Shown: positions 33,138-42,161, counted from the first letter of the stretch. The stretch: DNA of 61,408 nt from an uncultured Bacteroidales bacterium (GCA_902800525.1 CADCEV010000018.1:1-61408); one strand, 5' to 3'. Translations and numbers: made by a program. Notes: generated by a model from the letters alone, not told the origin.

Positions 33138-34763
33138 TTATTTTCGGGTGATGTTCATAATTGCGATGTCGTCCGATTGTTCTGCATCGGCGCTGAACCG
33201 GCATACTGCCTCATAAACTGTCCGGTCGTCTATCGGCTGCTGAACGGCATTGAGGAGTTCCGACAGACGGTCAAAGCCCAACAACTCTTTTTGGGTATTC
33301 TCCGCCTCGGTGACACCGTCGGTAAAGACAATCATCTGCTCGCCATGTTCGAGCGTCATGGATTGTTCCGTGAATTGGTATGTGCTGTCCAAACCTAAGA
33401 TCACATTCGCCGCTTCCAGCTCGTACCACCGGCACTGTCCGTCCTTGACAAGGAGCGGCGGCAGGTGACCGGCGTTGCAGTACGTCAGCTGACCCGTGGG
33501 TAGATGAAGCCGCCCCACAAAAGCGGTGACGAACATCATCAGGCTGTTGTTCGCCGAGAGCGTGGAGTTGATCTCCTCCATGATAACAGCGGGGGAGAGA
33601 TGGTGCTTGACGGTGGCGCGGAAGAGCGTTATGGTCGCGCTCATGAACATCGCCGCCGGCATGCCTTTGCCGCTGACGTCACCGATGATAAACGTCACAT
33701 AATCACCGTCCCGGTAGAAATCGTACAGATCGCCTCCGACGCTCTGCATCGGCACTAACGTCGCATGAAGAGACAACTGCTCGTCGTCAATGAAATCATT
33801 CACCAAAATCCCCCGTTGGATATTCCGGGCGATCTCCATCTCGTTCTGGATCAGCTTGTGCTCGTTCTCCACTTGGAAGTATGCTTTCTGGTTCGCCTCT
33901 ATGCGGCGGATAAGGAAAAAGAGCACTGCGATACCGATGATCAGAACACAAAGAGTGATGATGCTCCTGTTCCGGATGCTCTGCCAGATGATCCGGTTCG
34001 GCACGGCGATCATCAGTTGCATGTTGATTGGATACATTGTCTGCGAATAAACCCGCCAATGCACTTTGTCCTCCTTATACCGCATCTCATTCTCCGTCGT
34101 ACTGTTGTCCGACGAAGCAATAAGACTGCCGTTCGTGCCGTGAATGAGACAAACCGCTTCGGCGTGAGGCTTGATATCCTGGAGAATATCTTTGATCCAT
34201 TCGATCGTAAAATCGTCCCCCACAACGCCGATGAGTCGTCCCTGTTCGTCTTCTATTTTGATGGAATGAGAAGCAATCAACGTCTGCGTGCTGGCGCCTA
34301 TATACGGCTCCGACCAATACCCGTTGCTATCGCACCGGAGCGCACCCGTGTACCAATCGCGCGCATAGTAATCCAAGCCCTCAGCGCCCTTTGCGGTCGT
34401 AATCGTCTGACCTTTAAAATGGTACGTACGCGGGAAATAGTTATACTCCTTGCCCTGATAAACACCCGGCTCGAACTTGACGAACATATTATCAATCTGC
34501 GGATAGCGCTCTAACGCACCTCGGGTCGCCGCCAATAGTTCACGCTCATCGCCGGGATGAGCAAGCACATATTTGCGGAGCTCGTCCGCCGCGTCATGGA
34601 AACCTAACAACACGTAGAAGAAGTCCTTCTGCGCCAACTGCATCTTGTACTCCACCACCTCACCAACGTGCTCTTTCTCAAGCGAAAAGGAGATGGCAAA
34701 CTGAACGACCATTGCCGCAGCAATGAACAAAATAGCCACTATGGGTAATGTCCGAAATTTCAT
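33138..34763 (-). CDS. Membrane-bound PP2C/SpoIIE-type serine phosphatase with extracellular sensor
   Basis: A 541-residue signalling protein: transmembrane helix (about 8-28), a Cache-like extracytoplasmic sensor (residues 35-255), a second helix (about 262-283), a short coiled linker and the RsbU/SpoIIE phosphatase domain (about 320-541; SVGGDLYDFY, FIIGDVSGKGMPAAMFM, FTDGVTEAEN). Metal-binding Asp residues are in place. RsbU-type phosphatases act on anti-anti-sigma proteins; no such partner is next to it. Its promoter is at 34803-34834. Confidence 0.85.
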   Translation of the reverse strand: MKFRTLPIVAILFIAAAMVVQFAISFSLEKEHVGEVVEYKMQLAQKDFFYVLLGFHDAADELRKYVLAHPGDERELLAATRGALERYPQIDNMFVKFEPGVYQGKEYNYFPRTYHFKGQTITTAKGAEGLDYYARDWYTGALRCDSNGYWSEPYIGASTQTLIASHSIKIEDEQGRLIGVVGDDFTIEWIKDILQDIKPHAEAVCLIHGTNGSLIASSDNSTTENEMRYKEDKVHWRVYSQTMYPINMQLMIAVPNRIIWQSIRNRSIITLCVLIIGIAVLFFLIRRIEANQKAYFQVENEHKLIQNEMEIARNIQRGILVNDFIDDEQLSLHATLVPMQSVGGDLYDFYRDGDYVTFIIGDVSGKGMPAAMFMSATITLFRATVKHHLSPAVIMEEINSTLSANNSLMMFVTAFVGRLHLPTGQLTYCNAGHLPPLLVKDGQCRWYELEAANVILGLDSTYQFTEQSMTLEHGEQMIVFTDGVTEAENTQKELLGFDRLSELLNAVQQPIDDRTVYEAVCRFSADAEQSDDIAIMNITRK

Positions 34764-34802
34764 ATCTGATGTACACTCAACGACCTTTTTTCATTCCGCC
34801 TG

Positions 34803-34834
34803 CAAAATTACAACAAAAATTGCACATACGCAAA
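34803..34834 (-). promoter_or_regulatory. Promoter of the PP2C phosphatase
   Basis: On the minus strand: TTTG (34831-34834) in TTTGCGTATGTGCAA, 20 bases, then TAATTTTG (34803-34810). The start codon is 40 bases downstream. Near-palindromic -33 region of the shared type. Confidence 0.7.
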
Positions 34835-34893
34835 TTTTTTAGTTCATTTTCGATAAATAAAATGTATTTTATGAGTAAAATGGACATTTATGC

Positions 34894-34924
34894 TTGCACA
34901 ACTCAAAAAAATGTTGTACCTTTG
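34894..34924 (+). promoter_or_regulatory. Promoter of the esterase gene
   Basis: TTG (34894-34896), 20 bases, then TACCTTTG (34917-34924). The -33 flank lacks the palindrome found at most other promoters here. Confidence 0.65.
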
Positions 34925-34969
34925 CACTCGCAATGCTTTGATTGTTGCATATGCTATAACGAATAGTCT

Positions 34970-35857
34970 ATGTCCAAACTGATGGCACATATCGGGCGTT
35001 TTCTTTTCGAGACCCACGACGCCCTGCGGATGAGAAAACAAAAATACGACACTTCGGATTTGTCCATTCTCACCGACATCCCCTATATCGCCGACGGCAC
35101 GCCGGAGCACTTGTTGGATATATATCGTCCAAAGGACGCACCGGCTGACCTGCCCGTAATTGTGAATATCCACGGCGGCGGGCTTTTCGCGTCCTACAAA
35201 ACGGTGAACACGTGGTTTAACCACGAATGGACGCGGAGAGGGTATGCCGTGGTGAGCATCAGTTACCGCCGCATACCCGACACCACCTTGATTCACCAGA
35301 TCGAAGATGTCATGGCGGCATTGCGTTTCATCCGTGAGCAAAAAGACCGGTTCGGACTGAACCTCGACCGATGCTACCTGACGGGAGACTCCGCCGGAGC
35401 ACTATTATCCCTTTTCGCACTCTCCATAGAAGCCAGCGAACCGCTGCAAAAAGCTTTCGGCATAGCGCCCTGCGGTATCGCGTTCCGCGCCGCGGCATGT
35501 ATCTCGATCATGCTTGACACCAAACGCAAAGACCTGTTGTATTTTCTCGGCGATGTGGTATGCGATGCAGAGGACGCCGGCAAACCATACCTACCATATA
35601 TCCTCAACCCCTCGGCATTGGTATGCGCCACACAACTGCCGCCTCTCTTCCTCGTCACGAGTGACGAAGACCTGATACAGAAAGATACTCTCAAGTTGGA
35701 TCGTCTTTTAACCGAATCGGGTGTGGAGCACAGCCTGCTGAATTTCCCGAAAGGCAAACCGCACAAACTGGTGCATGTCTTCTCCGTCCAATATCCTCTT
35801 TGGCCCGCGAGCCGCCATGTCTTCACCGAAGCAGACCATTTTTTCCACACCCACTAA
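34970..35857 (+). CDS. Alpha/beta hydrolase of the HSL/carboxylesterase type
   Basis: A 295-residue serine hydrolase with the oxyanion motif NIHGGGLF (about residue 63), nucleophile elbow LTGDSAGALL, a late Asp in VTSDEDLI and a His in GKPHKLVHVF. No signal peptide. Likely an intracellular esterase for small acyl or sugar esters. The natural substrate is not deducible. It runs convergent to the broken regulator, 43 bases apart. Confidence 0.82.
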   Translation: MSKLMAHIGRFLFETHDALRMRKQKYDTSDLSILTDIPYIADGTPEHLLDIYRPKDAPADLPVIVNIHGGGLFASYKTVNTWFNHEWTRRGYAVVSISYRRIPDTTLIHQIEDVMAALRFIREQKDRFGLNLDRCYLTGDSAGALLSLFALSIEASEPLQKAFGIAPCGIAFRAAACISIMLDTKRKDLLYFLGDVVCDAEDAGKPYLPYILNPSALVCATQLPPLFLVTSDEDLIQKDTLKLDRLLTESGVEHSLLNFPKGKPHKLVHVFSVQYPLWPASRHVFTEADHFFHTH

Positions 35858-35900
35858 ACCTCTCCTCCCGAATACCCAAAGCGCAGATGCGATAACAAAG

Positions 35901-37506
35901 TTATTTTATCGCGGTGGTGATATCTTCTGCTTCGGCAAGGGAAAGTTTCTGACGGACTTGGGTCTTGCGCTGGTAGATGGTTTGGAGACTTTGACGAGTG
36001 AGCATGTTGATCTCCTTGGTGGAGAAATCCGCTTTGAGTAAACAACAGAGTTGCAGTTCCTTTTCGTTCAACACATTTCCATATTTCTGCACAAGACGTG
36101 TATAGAAGCCATCATAAACCAAATCGATGGTTTGGTAAATGCTTGACCAATCTATAAGGGCATTGGCTGTTGTCTCGTTCAATGCCATGAGGCGTGCAAG
36201 CAGTTGTTGGTTGGCTTCGGTGGGTGTTCCGGCAATCGTTTTGATGACACCCAATTGCTGCAACATCAGTTTGCGCACACTTCCATCCGCAGGCTGGCTT
36301 GCTCCGGTTCTAAACCGGTCGTCCGATTTATCCGCAGAAGCCAACATGTTACGCAGGGTCTCAATTTCTTCCTCTTTCTCCAAAAGCAGCCGTTGACGGC
36401 GGCGATACAGATAGACGAACAGTAGGATTCCGCCCAAAGTTACAAAGAACAGCATAATTATCACAATCATCTGCCGTTGGCGGCTGATGGTCAGGTACAG
36501 ATTACGTTCACGCAAGTCACGGATAGAACGCTCTTTGGCTTCCGCTACGCGGTAACGCACAACTGCACTAGGTCCATGATATGATATGTTCCGTTCTTGG
36601 CGTACTCCAACACTTGTTTGTGCGCCCTCAACGATGCCTCTGTAGCAGGGTCGAACTCCGAAGACTCCTTGTAACCGGCAAATAACTCATCCGCCTCGCG
36701 CATATACCGCTCGGCACGCTGTTTGTCGCCTTTGTTCAACCACAGACGCGAGAGCGAATAAAGACTCTCCACCTGCAGCCAGTTGCCCGCCTCGCGGTAT
36801 TGTGCTGTCAGTTCTTCGAGCATTTGGATAGCACGGTCGGTCTGTCCGATCTCGCCTAACAAGTCTGCGTAATTACGACGAACCACATTGACAATAAACG
36901 CTGAGTCCGCAGCTTGTGCAATCGCTTTCTCAAAGCACTTCTCCATCTTGTCATATTCGCCGAGCGAGAAATAGACATCCAAGTGAATCGCCTTGCCGTC
37001 ATCGAGACCGATGAGCGTCTCCGTATATTCGCGCACACGCTCGTAGTCATAATCGCGCATGGCTATCTCCGCCGACACACGCAATATAATCACTTGCCAT
37101 AGATGTTCTCCCGTCAGTTCTGCGACCTCGTCGGCATAGTTTTTTTGCCGTTGCAGCACTTCCTGTGTCCGCGCTTTGTCACCGTTCCACCAGTAATACA
37201 TAGCCTCGTCCAAACCGGACAATATCATATGGCGTGCATCTCCGTGCTCTTCTTCCCATTGCTTGCGATAATACTCCGCTGCCCAACATATCATGGAGTC
37301 TTCGGATAGCGATTGCATGGAATTGGCATGTAGATCGCAAATAACGAACCAATACTTAGCCAAATGCTCATCGTCCAACCGTTCAAGACGCTCGACTTGT
37401 CGTATCAGCAACTCTGCGGTATCCCTGCTGCTATCCGCACACTGCAGCTCACCATGAAGCAAAGAGACATCGCCCCTATTGTCCATATCAAAAACTTGCT
37501 TTTCAT
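35901..37506 (-). pseudogene. Frameshifted TPR-membrane-HTH regulator (three fragments)
   Basis: Three consecutive minus-strand frames make up one Bacteroidetes-type regulator. A lipoprotein signal (start 37506, MKSKFLIWTIGAM, lipobox before CS) shifts frame near 37445 into a TPR region (to 36545, for example SLSRLWLNKGDKQRAERYM). That shifts again near 36555 into a transmembrane helix, coiled coil and LuxR-like HTH (NEKELQLCCLLKADFSTKEI). Both shifts are in the same sense (equivalent to a one-base loss each) and neither lies on a homopolymer. The promoter at 37528-37559 fits the signal-peptide start. Confidence 0.75.
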
Positions 37507-37527
37507 CTTCTCTCTCGAAATTTTCTG

Positions 37528-37559
37528 CAAAGATACTACTTTTTCACGAATTATGCAAA
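37528..37559 (-). promoter_or_regulatory. Promoter of the broken regulator
   Basis: TTTGCATAAT-type -33 region (37556-37559 on the minus strand), 20 bases, TATCTTTG (37528-37535). It lies 22 bases upstream of the signal-peptide ATG at 37506. Confidence 0.65.
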
Positions 37560-37572
37560 GCAAAACACCTAT

Positions 37573-37608
37573 ATATAAACTTTTCTTTCGCAAGTATGCT
37601 GTATTTCA
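37573..37608 (+). repeat. Duplicated AT-rich element, copy 1
   Basis: ATATAAACTTTTCTTTC, then 12 unconserved bases, then TATTTCA. The same 17-mer, spacing and 7-mer occur at 42060-42095. Confidence 0.6.
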
Positions 37609-37635
37609 ATGGTTTATAAGCCGCATATATAAAGT

Positions 37636-38064
37636 TTCCGATTATTAAGATTTCAAGAACCTTTCAACTACGTGCCAAGTTCGCGCAAATCAGCAGACCT
37701 TACGCTGACCTTAGGCACCCTTTAGGCTATCCTTGCGAAATGTACTATTATTAAGATTTACGGCAACATGACCGAAAGACGAGAGACAAACGGGACACAA
37801 CCGAGACACAAGCGCCTCAAAACACACTTCTTTTCGCCCTCAAAAATGTACGATCATTAAGATTCAGACGTTATACTAACATCTACCTAATAGACGCGCG
37901 AGAGTGGCGCGAGATATGCTGTTTGGAAGGTTTTTATAAGGTAGTTGAAAGGTATACGATTGTTAAGAATAAGGTATTGAGTCCCATTCAATATAATAGC
38001 GGTCAATCAGCCACTCTTACGCCATTGTTGGTCATTCAACTCCATAATGTCAAACGAGGAAGTT
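37636..38064 (+). repeat. Regularly spaced 106-base array of a short motif
   Basis: The motif ATTATTAAGA or a one-to-two-base variant starts at 37641, 37747, 37853 and 37959, exactly 106 bases apart each time. It is embedded in a wider weak consensus GTACGATTATTAAGATT. The roughly 85 bases between copies are not similar. No convincing gene occurs from 37507 to 38118; a 75-codon frame at 37923-38150 has no recognisable features. Confidence 0.65.
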
Positions 38065-38118
38065 GTAGCAGTGTAATATCGGAATCTGACGGCTATGAGC
38101 ATAATGGTAAAAGTTTTA

Positions 38119-39114
38119 TTATTTCTTGTAGATATCTTCAATTATCATAAAACCGACACGAAGACCAAAATGATTAGGATCTGAGTAGTTGTTGTAGTCT
38201 TCGGTCATTTCATTCTTCCCTGTATAATTATGGACGTGTGTTGCGCCAAATATCTCTTGCAGTAACGCCAAATCTTTTGGATTGACTTCTGGATTCGTGT
38301 AGCAATATCCCGGTGAAAGAATAATATGGTAATCGGATTTATTGGCATCCAGTATATCCCGCATGTGACGTAGTTGTTTTTCGCGTTGAGGAGTAATAAC
38401 GACGTCCGACACTTTTACTTTGTATCCAGAATGCTCAATAGTAGAAAAGAATGTAGTACGTGTCATCTCTGTACATTTCTTTAAACTATCCTGTGCTGGT
38501 AATTCTGTATAATTCAAAGCACACGTATTATCCCAATCGTTTGATATTGTATCAGAGCAGCACATTTCACGTACGTTGTGAATAGTGTTCTTAATACTCT
38601 TTCGCCACAATGATGGTTTCTGAATGAAATTAAAGAATTGAATCGCGTTGTATGTGAATTTGGAGTGTCCTGTAAACATATAATGTTTCATACCCAAAGC
38701 CTCCGTGGGCAATTGAGTGCCACTAAAAGTTCCTGGGATATCAAACATTATCAATGCATTGTCTATAGGTATATTATTCTCATTGAGATAATTCATCTTT
38801 AGTTCAATTCCCGTTAGACTTTCTCCCCATGCTTGAAACAAGAAAGGTTGAGCACCTTCTGGCAAATAGGTTTTCCATTGATATGTATTCATCCCTCCTC
38901 CACGAGAACTGCTGAATATGAACGAATTGTAGTGATATATTGGTTCGTTACGCAGAAATAATTCTGTTGATAGATACTCACGATTTGTAATATCTACATC
39001 ATTGATATCAAAAGCATGGAGGCAGCGAAACGGGTCTGTCCATAAATATATGGCTATTAATGTTACAAGCGGAATAGCAATACCTATACTGATGGTGATT
39101 ATAAATCGTTTCAT
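38119..39114 (-). CDS. SGNH-like membrane-anchored protein, partner of the MBOAT acyltransferase
   Basis: A 331-residue protein with an N-terminal signal anchor (about 5-25). The segment IFSSSRGGGMNTY could hold the serine of an SGNH-type active site, and NNYSDPNHFGLRVG near the C terminus gives the Asp-x-x-His pair. Such proteins pair with MBOAT enzymes (as AlgJ/AlgX or DltD do). The gene is AT-rich relative to its neighbours, suggesting transfer. It lies six bases after the MBOAT gene. Confidence 0.6.
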   Translation of the reverse strand: MKRFIITISIGIAIPLVTLIAIYLWTDPFRCLHAFDINDVDITNREYLSTELFLRNEPIYHYNSFIFSSSRGGGMNTYQWKTYLPEGAQPFLFQAWGESLTGIELKMNYLNENNIPIDNALIMFDIPGTFSGTQLPTEALGMKHYMFTGHSKFTYNAIQFFNFIQKPSLWRKSIKNTIHNVREMCCSDTISNDWDNTCALNYTELPAQDSLKKCTEMTRTTFFSTIEHSGYKVKVSDVVITPQREKQLRHMRDILDANKSDYHIILSPGYCYTNPEVNPKDLALLQEIFGATHVHNYTGKNEMTEDYNNYSDPNHFGLRVGFMIIEDIYKK

Positions 39115-39119
39115 GTCAA

Positions 39120-40565
39120 TTAGAATTGGAAATAAATAAAGGATTGACTATTACCTGCAAATTCAAGCATGCAGAGTATCAAAATATATATAGCAATATA
39201 TCGTACCCATTGTGGTAGTTGTGACAAACAAAACGCGTGTTCATGCTCTCTATCAAACCATTCAACAATGAGCATAATTACCGTAAAGAACAGAGTACGT
39301 TTAAGTCCTCCAATCATCATAGGCATAGTAAACAAAGATGTTGTACCTAAACCGCTAATATATTCCCACGCTTGACCAATAGAGGGAGCACGGAAGATGA
39401 TCCAGCCTAATACCGCCAAACCAAATGTAACAAGTATTTGCAAGGTTTCTTTCAAAGTAGGTAGTAAGCGACCTTCGGCAACTTGGTTGGTGTATTTGCG
39501 GTTTTGACCGAGCAGGATGAGAGGTAAAAAGAGGAGGGCATGGTATGCGCCCCAGGCAATAAACGTCCAATTGGCTCCATGCCAAAAGCCGGAGAGCAAG
39601 AAGATGACGAACGTATTGCGGACGATCTTCCATTTGCTAACACGACTACCTCCGAGAGGGATATAGACGTAATCACGAAACCAAGTGGTAAGAGATATGT
39701 GCCAACGACGCCAGAACTCGGCTATGTCGCGCGAGAAATACGGGTTGTTGAAGTTGCGCATCAGTTTGATGCCGAAGAGTTTGGCTGTACCGATGGCGAT
39801 ATCCGAATAACCGGAGAAATCTCCGTAAATCTGGAACGTGAAGAGAATCGCAGCAAGGAGTAAAGTAGAGCCGGTTTGGGTGTCATATGTTGACCAAACT
39901 TGATCGACATATGCAGCACAGTTATCGGCGACGACGATTTTCTTGAACAAGCCCCATAAGATTTGGCGCATTCCGTCCACGCCTTGGTCGTGACAGAACT
40001 TGCGGTTAGAAAGGAATTGCGGCAAGAGGTTAGTAGCGCGTTCGATAGGACCTGCAACTAGTTGTGGGAAGAATGCGATAAACGCAAAGAAAGCGATGAT
40101 GTCTTTGGTCGGTTCGATCTTCTTGCGATAGACATCAATTGAGTAACTGAGAGCTTGGAAGGTATAGAACGAGATACCAACCGGTAGGATGATGCGCAAT
40201 AACAGGCTATCCGTGGAGATGCCAAAGAGTTGCCCGAACTCCGAAACGAAGAAATCGTAGTACTTGAAGATGGCAAGGATGGCGAGGTTGATGACGATAT
40301 TTGCCGCTGTCCATGCTTTCGCTTTGTTCTGCGAGGTGGCTCTGCCGATGAGTAAGCCGCTGCCCCATGAACAGAACGAGGTAAACGCTATCAGCAGGAG
40401 AAATCTCCAGTCCCACCAGCCGTAGAAGACGTAACTGGCGATGACGACAAACGCGTTTTGCAGCCGCAGTTTGAGCGTGTTTTTTATGTGCGCGTACCCG
40501 ATTGCCCAATAAATAAGGAACACAATGGGCAAGAAGAACGCAAATTCAATTGAGTTAAATAACAT
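39120..40565 (-). CDS. MBOAT family O-acyltransferase (AlgI-like)
   Basis: A 481-residue polytopic membrane enzyme that moves acyl groups onto extracellular polymers. The start MLFNSIEFAFFLPIVFLIYW (40565) is the standard opening; the frame continues to 40679 but without homology. LLPVGISFYTFQALSYSIDV-type residues, AGPIERA, and the catalytic His region FWRRWHISLTTWFRDYVYIP and LSGFWHGANW are present. It works with the SGNH-like protein downstream, probably acetylating a surface polysaccharide. Confidence 0.9.
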   Translation of the reverse strand: MLFNSIEFAFFLPIVFLIYWAIGYAHIKNTLKLRLQNAFVVIASYVFYGWWDWRFLLLIAFTSFCSWGSGLLIGRATSQNKAKAWTAANIVINLAILAIFKYYDFFVSEFGQLFGISTDSLLLRIILPVGISFYTFQALSYSIDVYRKKIEPTKDIIAFFAFIAFFPQLVAGPIERATNLLPQFLSNRKFCHDQGVDGMRQILWGLFKKIVVADNCAAYVDQVWSTYDTQTGSTLLLAAILFTFQIYGDFSGYSDIAIGTAKLFGIKLMRNFNNPYFSRDIAEFWRRWHISLTTWFRDYVYIPLGGSRVSKWKIVRNTFVIFLLSGFWHGANWTFIAWGAYHALLFLPLILLGQNRKYTNQVAEGRLLPTLKETLQILVTFGLAVLGWIIFRAPSIGQAWEYISGLGTTSLFTMPMMIGGLKRTLFFTVIMLIVEWFDREHEHAFCLSQLPQWVRYIAIYILILCMLEFAGNSQSFIYFQF

Positions 40566-40570
40566 TGATT

Positions 40571-40845
40571 GATAGTAATAGTTAATTGTTGTGCTTACTA
40601 TCAATCCGCAACGCAATAAAAAGTGTGAACTTCTTATCGCGTCAACAAGGCAGCGTAGGAAAGGAAGCCTTAATCTCACCTAAGTAGTTCACACTGAACG
40701 TGCAAACACTACTATAACCGGTAAGAAAAACATCCTTTCACGAATGTCTTTGCAGTATTATTTCTTGCGTTCTATTTCCGTTAAAGTTTCCTACGCTTTC
40801 GGTTGACGCGAAATAATAGTAATGCTATGTTAATATGTTATTGCG
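40571..40845. other. Multi-helix inverted-repeat region (candidate structured RNA or MITE)
   Basis: This 343-base gene-free spacer has several perfect complementary segments. They are 40571-40578/40595-40602; A 40612-40619/40838-40845; C 40622-40631/40686-40695; D 40637-40646/40802-40811; and B 40653-40662/40787-40796. A, D and B nest as one long stem. C crosses B and D, which would make a pseudoknot or an alternative fold. C, D and B are perfect 10-base matches. No promoter of the usual type was found for it. Confidence 0.6.
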
Positions 40846-40908
40846 CAACGCTTTGCGCTTGTCCTTACATATTTAACGTCGTGCAAGCGACGGTTATTTA
40901 CCTTGCCA

Positions 40909-41148
40909 TCAGTTGCCGTTGTACGCTGCCGATAATGAAGCGTTCATCATCTCATAGAGATAAGCCGGGCTTTGGACATAAAGTTCGTTTTCTTCGTCCT
41001 GCAAAGCTGGCATGAGCGATGAGTTATAGACCTTCTCCATAGCTTGTTCTAAACCACAGCCGGTATCTTCCATGACATAGCGTACCAACTCGCTCAAAGC
41101 GTAGTCGGTCAAGTAAGTCGCTATTTGATGATGATTTGCCTGTGTCAT
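40909..41148 (-). CDS. Small protein downstream of the DUF3990 gene
   Basis: A 79-residue acidic helical protein (TDYALSELVRYVMEDTGCGLEQAMEKVYNSSLMPAL). I recognise this only as the third gene commonly accompanying DUF3791 and DUF3990. It overlaps the DUF3990 gene by four bases. Its small size and acidity would fit an antitoxin or chaperone role, but that is inference. Confidence 0.6.
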   Translation of the reverse strand: MTQANHHQIATYLTDYALSELVRYVMEDTGCGLEQAMEKVYNSSLMPALQDEENELYVQSPAYLYEMMNASLSAAYNGN

Positions 41149-41633
41149 AGTATTTGTACTTTTGATTTTTTGAGATAACGCAAGGCTTTTTCAGAACCGA
41201 AATAATACTGCTGATCAAGAAACTTGTCTTGAAGACCTTTTGCGGCTTCTTCTGCCGTATAGATATTTTGGCGATAACTGGTAATCTGTACCACTACGCC
41301 GTCATCAGCTATAGGTCCGATAATAATATCATAGTCATGTATCGGCAATTGGTTCTCGCGGTCACGGTTGGCATCTACGAACAGGAACCATTCCACGGTT
41401 GCTTTCTCAGGAAAGACTTTGACTTTTAAGTCGGAATGCAATGCGGCTTCATCGAACTCATAGATGATTAATATCGCCTTGCCTCCAAAAAGACGCGCTT
41501 TCTTGGTCGCCATACGAATAGCCGTCTCTCGCGAATCCGTGAGATAGAAACCTTTGCCAAAGTCCTTGTGATTGAGGCTGCGAGATAGATCAATCTTCTC
41601 TATATCCGTATTGGTGCCGTGGAATAGTATCAT
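41145..41633 (-). CDS. DUF3990 protein, ADP-ribosyltransferase-like
   Basis: A 162-residue protein starting MILFHGTNTDIEKIDL (41633). FHGT near the N terminus, HKDFGKGFYLTDSRETA and ATVEWFLFV give an H-Y-E pattern, as in the diphtheria-toxin/PARP-type ADP-ribosyltransferase clan to which DUF3990 is related. HDYDIIIGPIADD is also typical. A toxin or regulator role is likely by analogy; no activity is proven. It is tightly packed between DUF3791 and the third gene with overlapping ends. Confidence 0.75.
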   Translation of the reverse strand: MILFHGTNTDIEKIDLSRSLNHKDFGKGFYLTDSRETAIRMATKKARLFGGKAILIIYEFDEAALHSDLKVKVFPEKATVEWFLFVDANRDRENQLPIHDYDIIIGPIADDGVVVQITSYRQNIYTAEEAAKGLQDKFLDQQYYFGSEKALRYLKKSKVQIL

Positions 41634-41845
41634 GCTAGTGTTCCTCCATTTTGGCGACATATAACGAGCATATCATCAATAGTATCGTCCATTGACTGTA
41701 AGTGCTCAACATCATAAAACTCCATTAAAAATGCAAGCGCTTTGTATTGCTGCAAATAGCGGAAAGCGGCTTGTCGTGTCATGGCAAACTTCATCGCAAA
41801 TGCTTGTATCGCACTCGTCAAAAACGGAATTTCATACTTGCTCAT
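41630..41845 (-). CDS. DUF3791 small protein
   Basis: A 71-residue protein starting MSKYEIPFLTSAIQAFAMKF and ending with the conserved DVEHLQSMDDTIDDMLVICR type segment of DUF3791. The start at 41845 fits the promoter at 41872-41903; the longer frame to 41902 would cover the promoter. It is first of a three-gene module with DUF3990, where it is the most likely antitoxin or partner. Confidence 0.72.
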   Translation of the reverse strand: MSKYEIPFLTSAIQAFAMKFAMTRQAAFRYLQQYKALAFLMEFYDVEHLQSMDDTIDDMLVICRQNGGTLA

Positions 41846-41871
41846 ATCGTATCCTTTGCAACTTTTGGCTG

Positions 41872-41903
41872 CAAAGTTACTACTTTTTTTCGAGATATGC
41901 AAA
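41872..41903 (-). promoter_or_regulatory. Promoter of the DUF3791-DUF3990 module
   Basis: TTTG (41900-41903, minus strand) at the head of TTTGCATATCTCG, 20 bases, TAACTTTG (41872-41879). Only one arm of the shared palindrome is kept. Confidence 0.7.
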
Positions 41904-42059
41904 TAATTTCTGTGATTTTAATGTTTTTTGTGCTTTTTTACACGAAAAGCAAGTTACAAAACGTTTTACATGTCTTGTATATCATTTACCGTACTAAATC
42001 ATATGTTTCCACACACACAACATATTCGCTTTCAATCCATATAAACTACACAAACCCAC

Positions 42060-42095
42060 ATATAAACTTTTCTTTCTACATCTATCTATATTTCA
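42060..42095 (+). repeat. Duplicated AT-rich element, copy 2
   Basis: ATATAAACTTTTCTTTC, 12 bases, TATTTCA, as at 37573-37608. It lies in the AT-rich 357-base spacer between the DUF3791 module and the lipoprotein; beyond the two flanking promoters nothing else is seen there. Confidence 0.6.
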
Positions 42096-42128
42096 GCAAC
42101 TTACGCATTGTAAATATAAATCGCAAAA

Positions 42129-42161
42129 TTTGGATATAAATGGGTTTTTGTAGTAACTTTG
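42129..42161 (+). promoter_or_regulatory. Promoter of the lipoprotein/OMP pair
   Basis: TTTG (42129-42132), 21 bases, TAACTTTG (42154-42161). The lipoprotein start codon is at 42203. Confidence 0.55.

Noticed and set aside
37636-38064. CRISPR array
   Set aside because: Only four degenerate motif copies, spacing of 106 bases, no long identical repeats and no cas genes nearby.
40571-40845. Retron or group II intron RNA
   Set aside because: No reverse transcriptase gene in the window and no intron domain V-like hairpin was seen.
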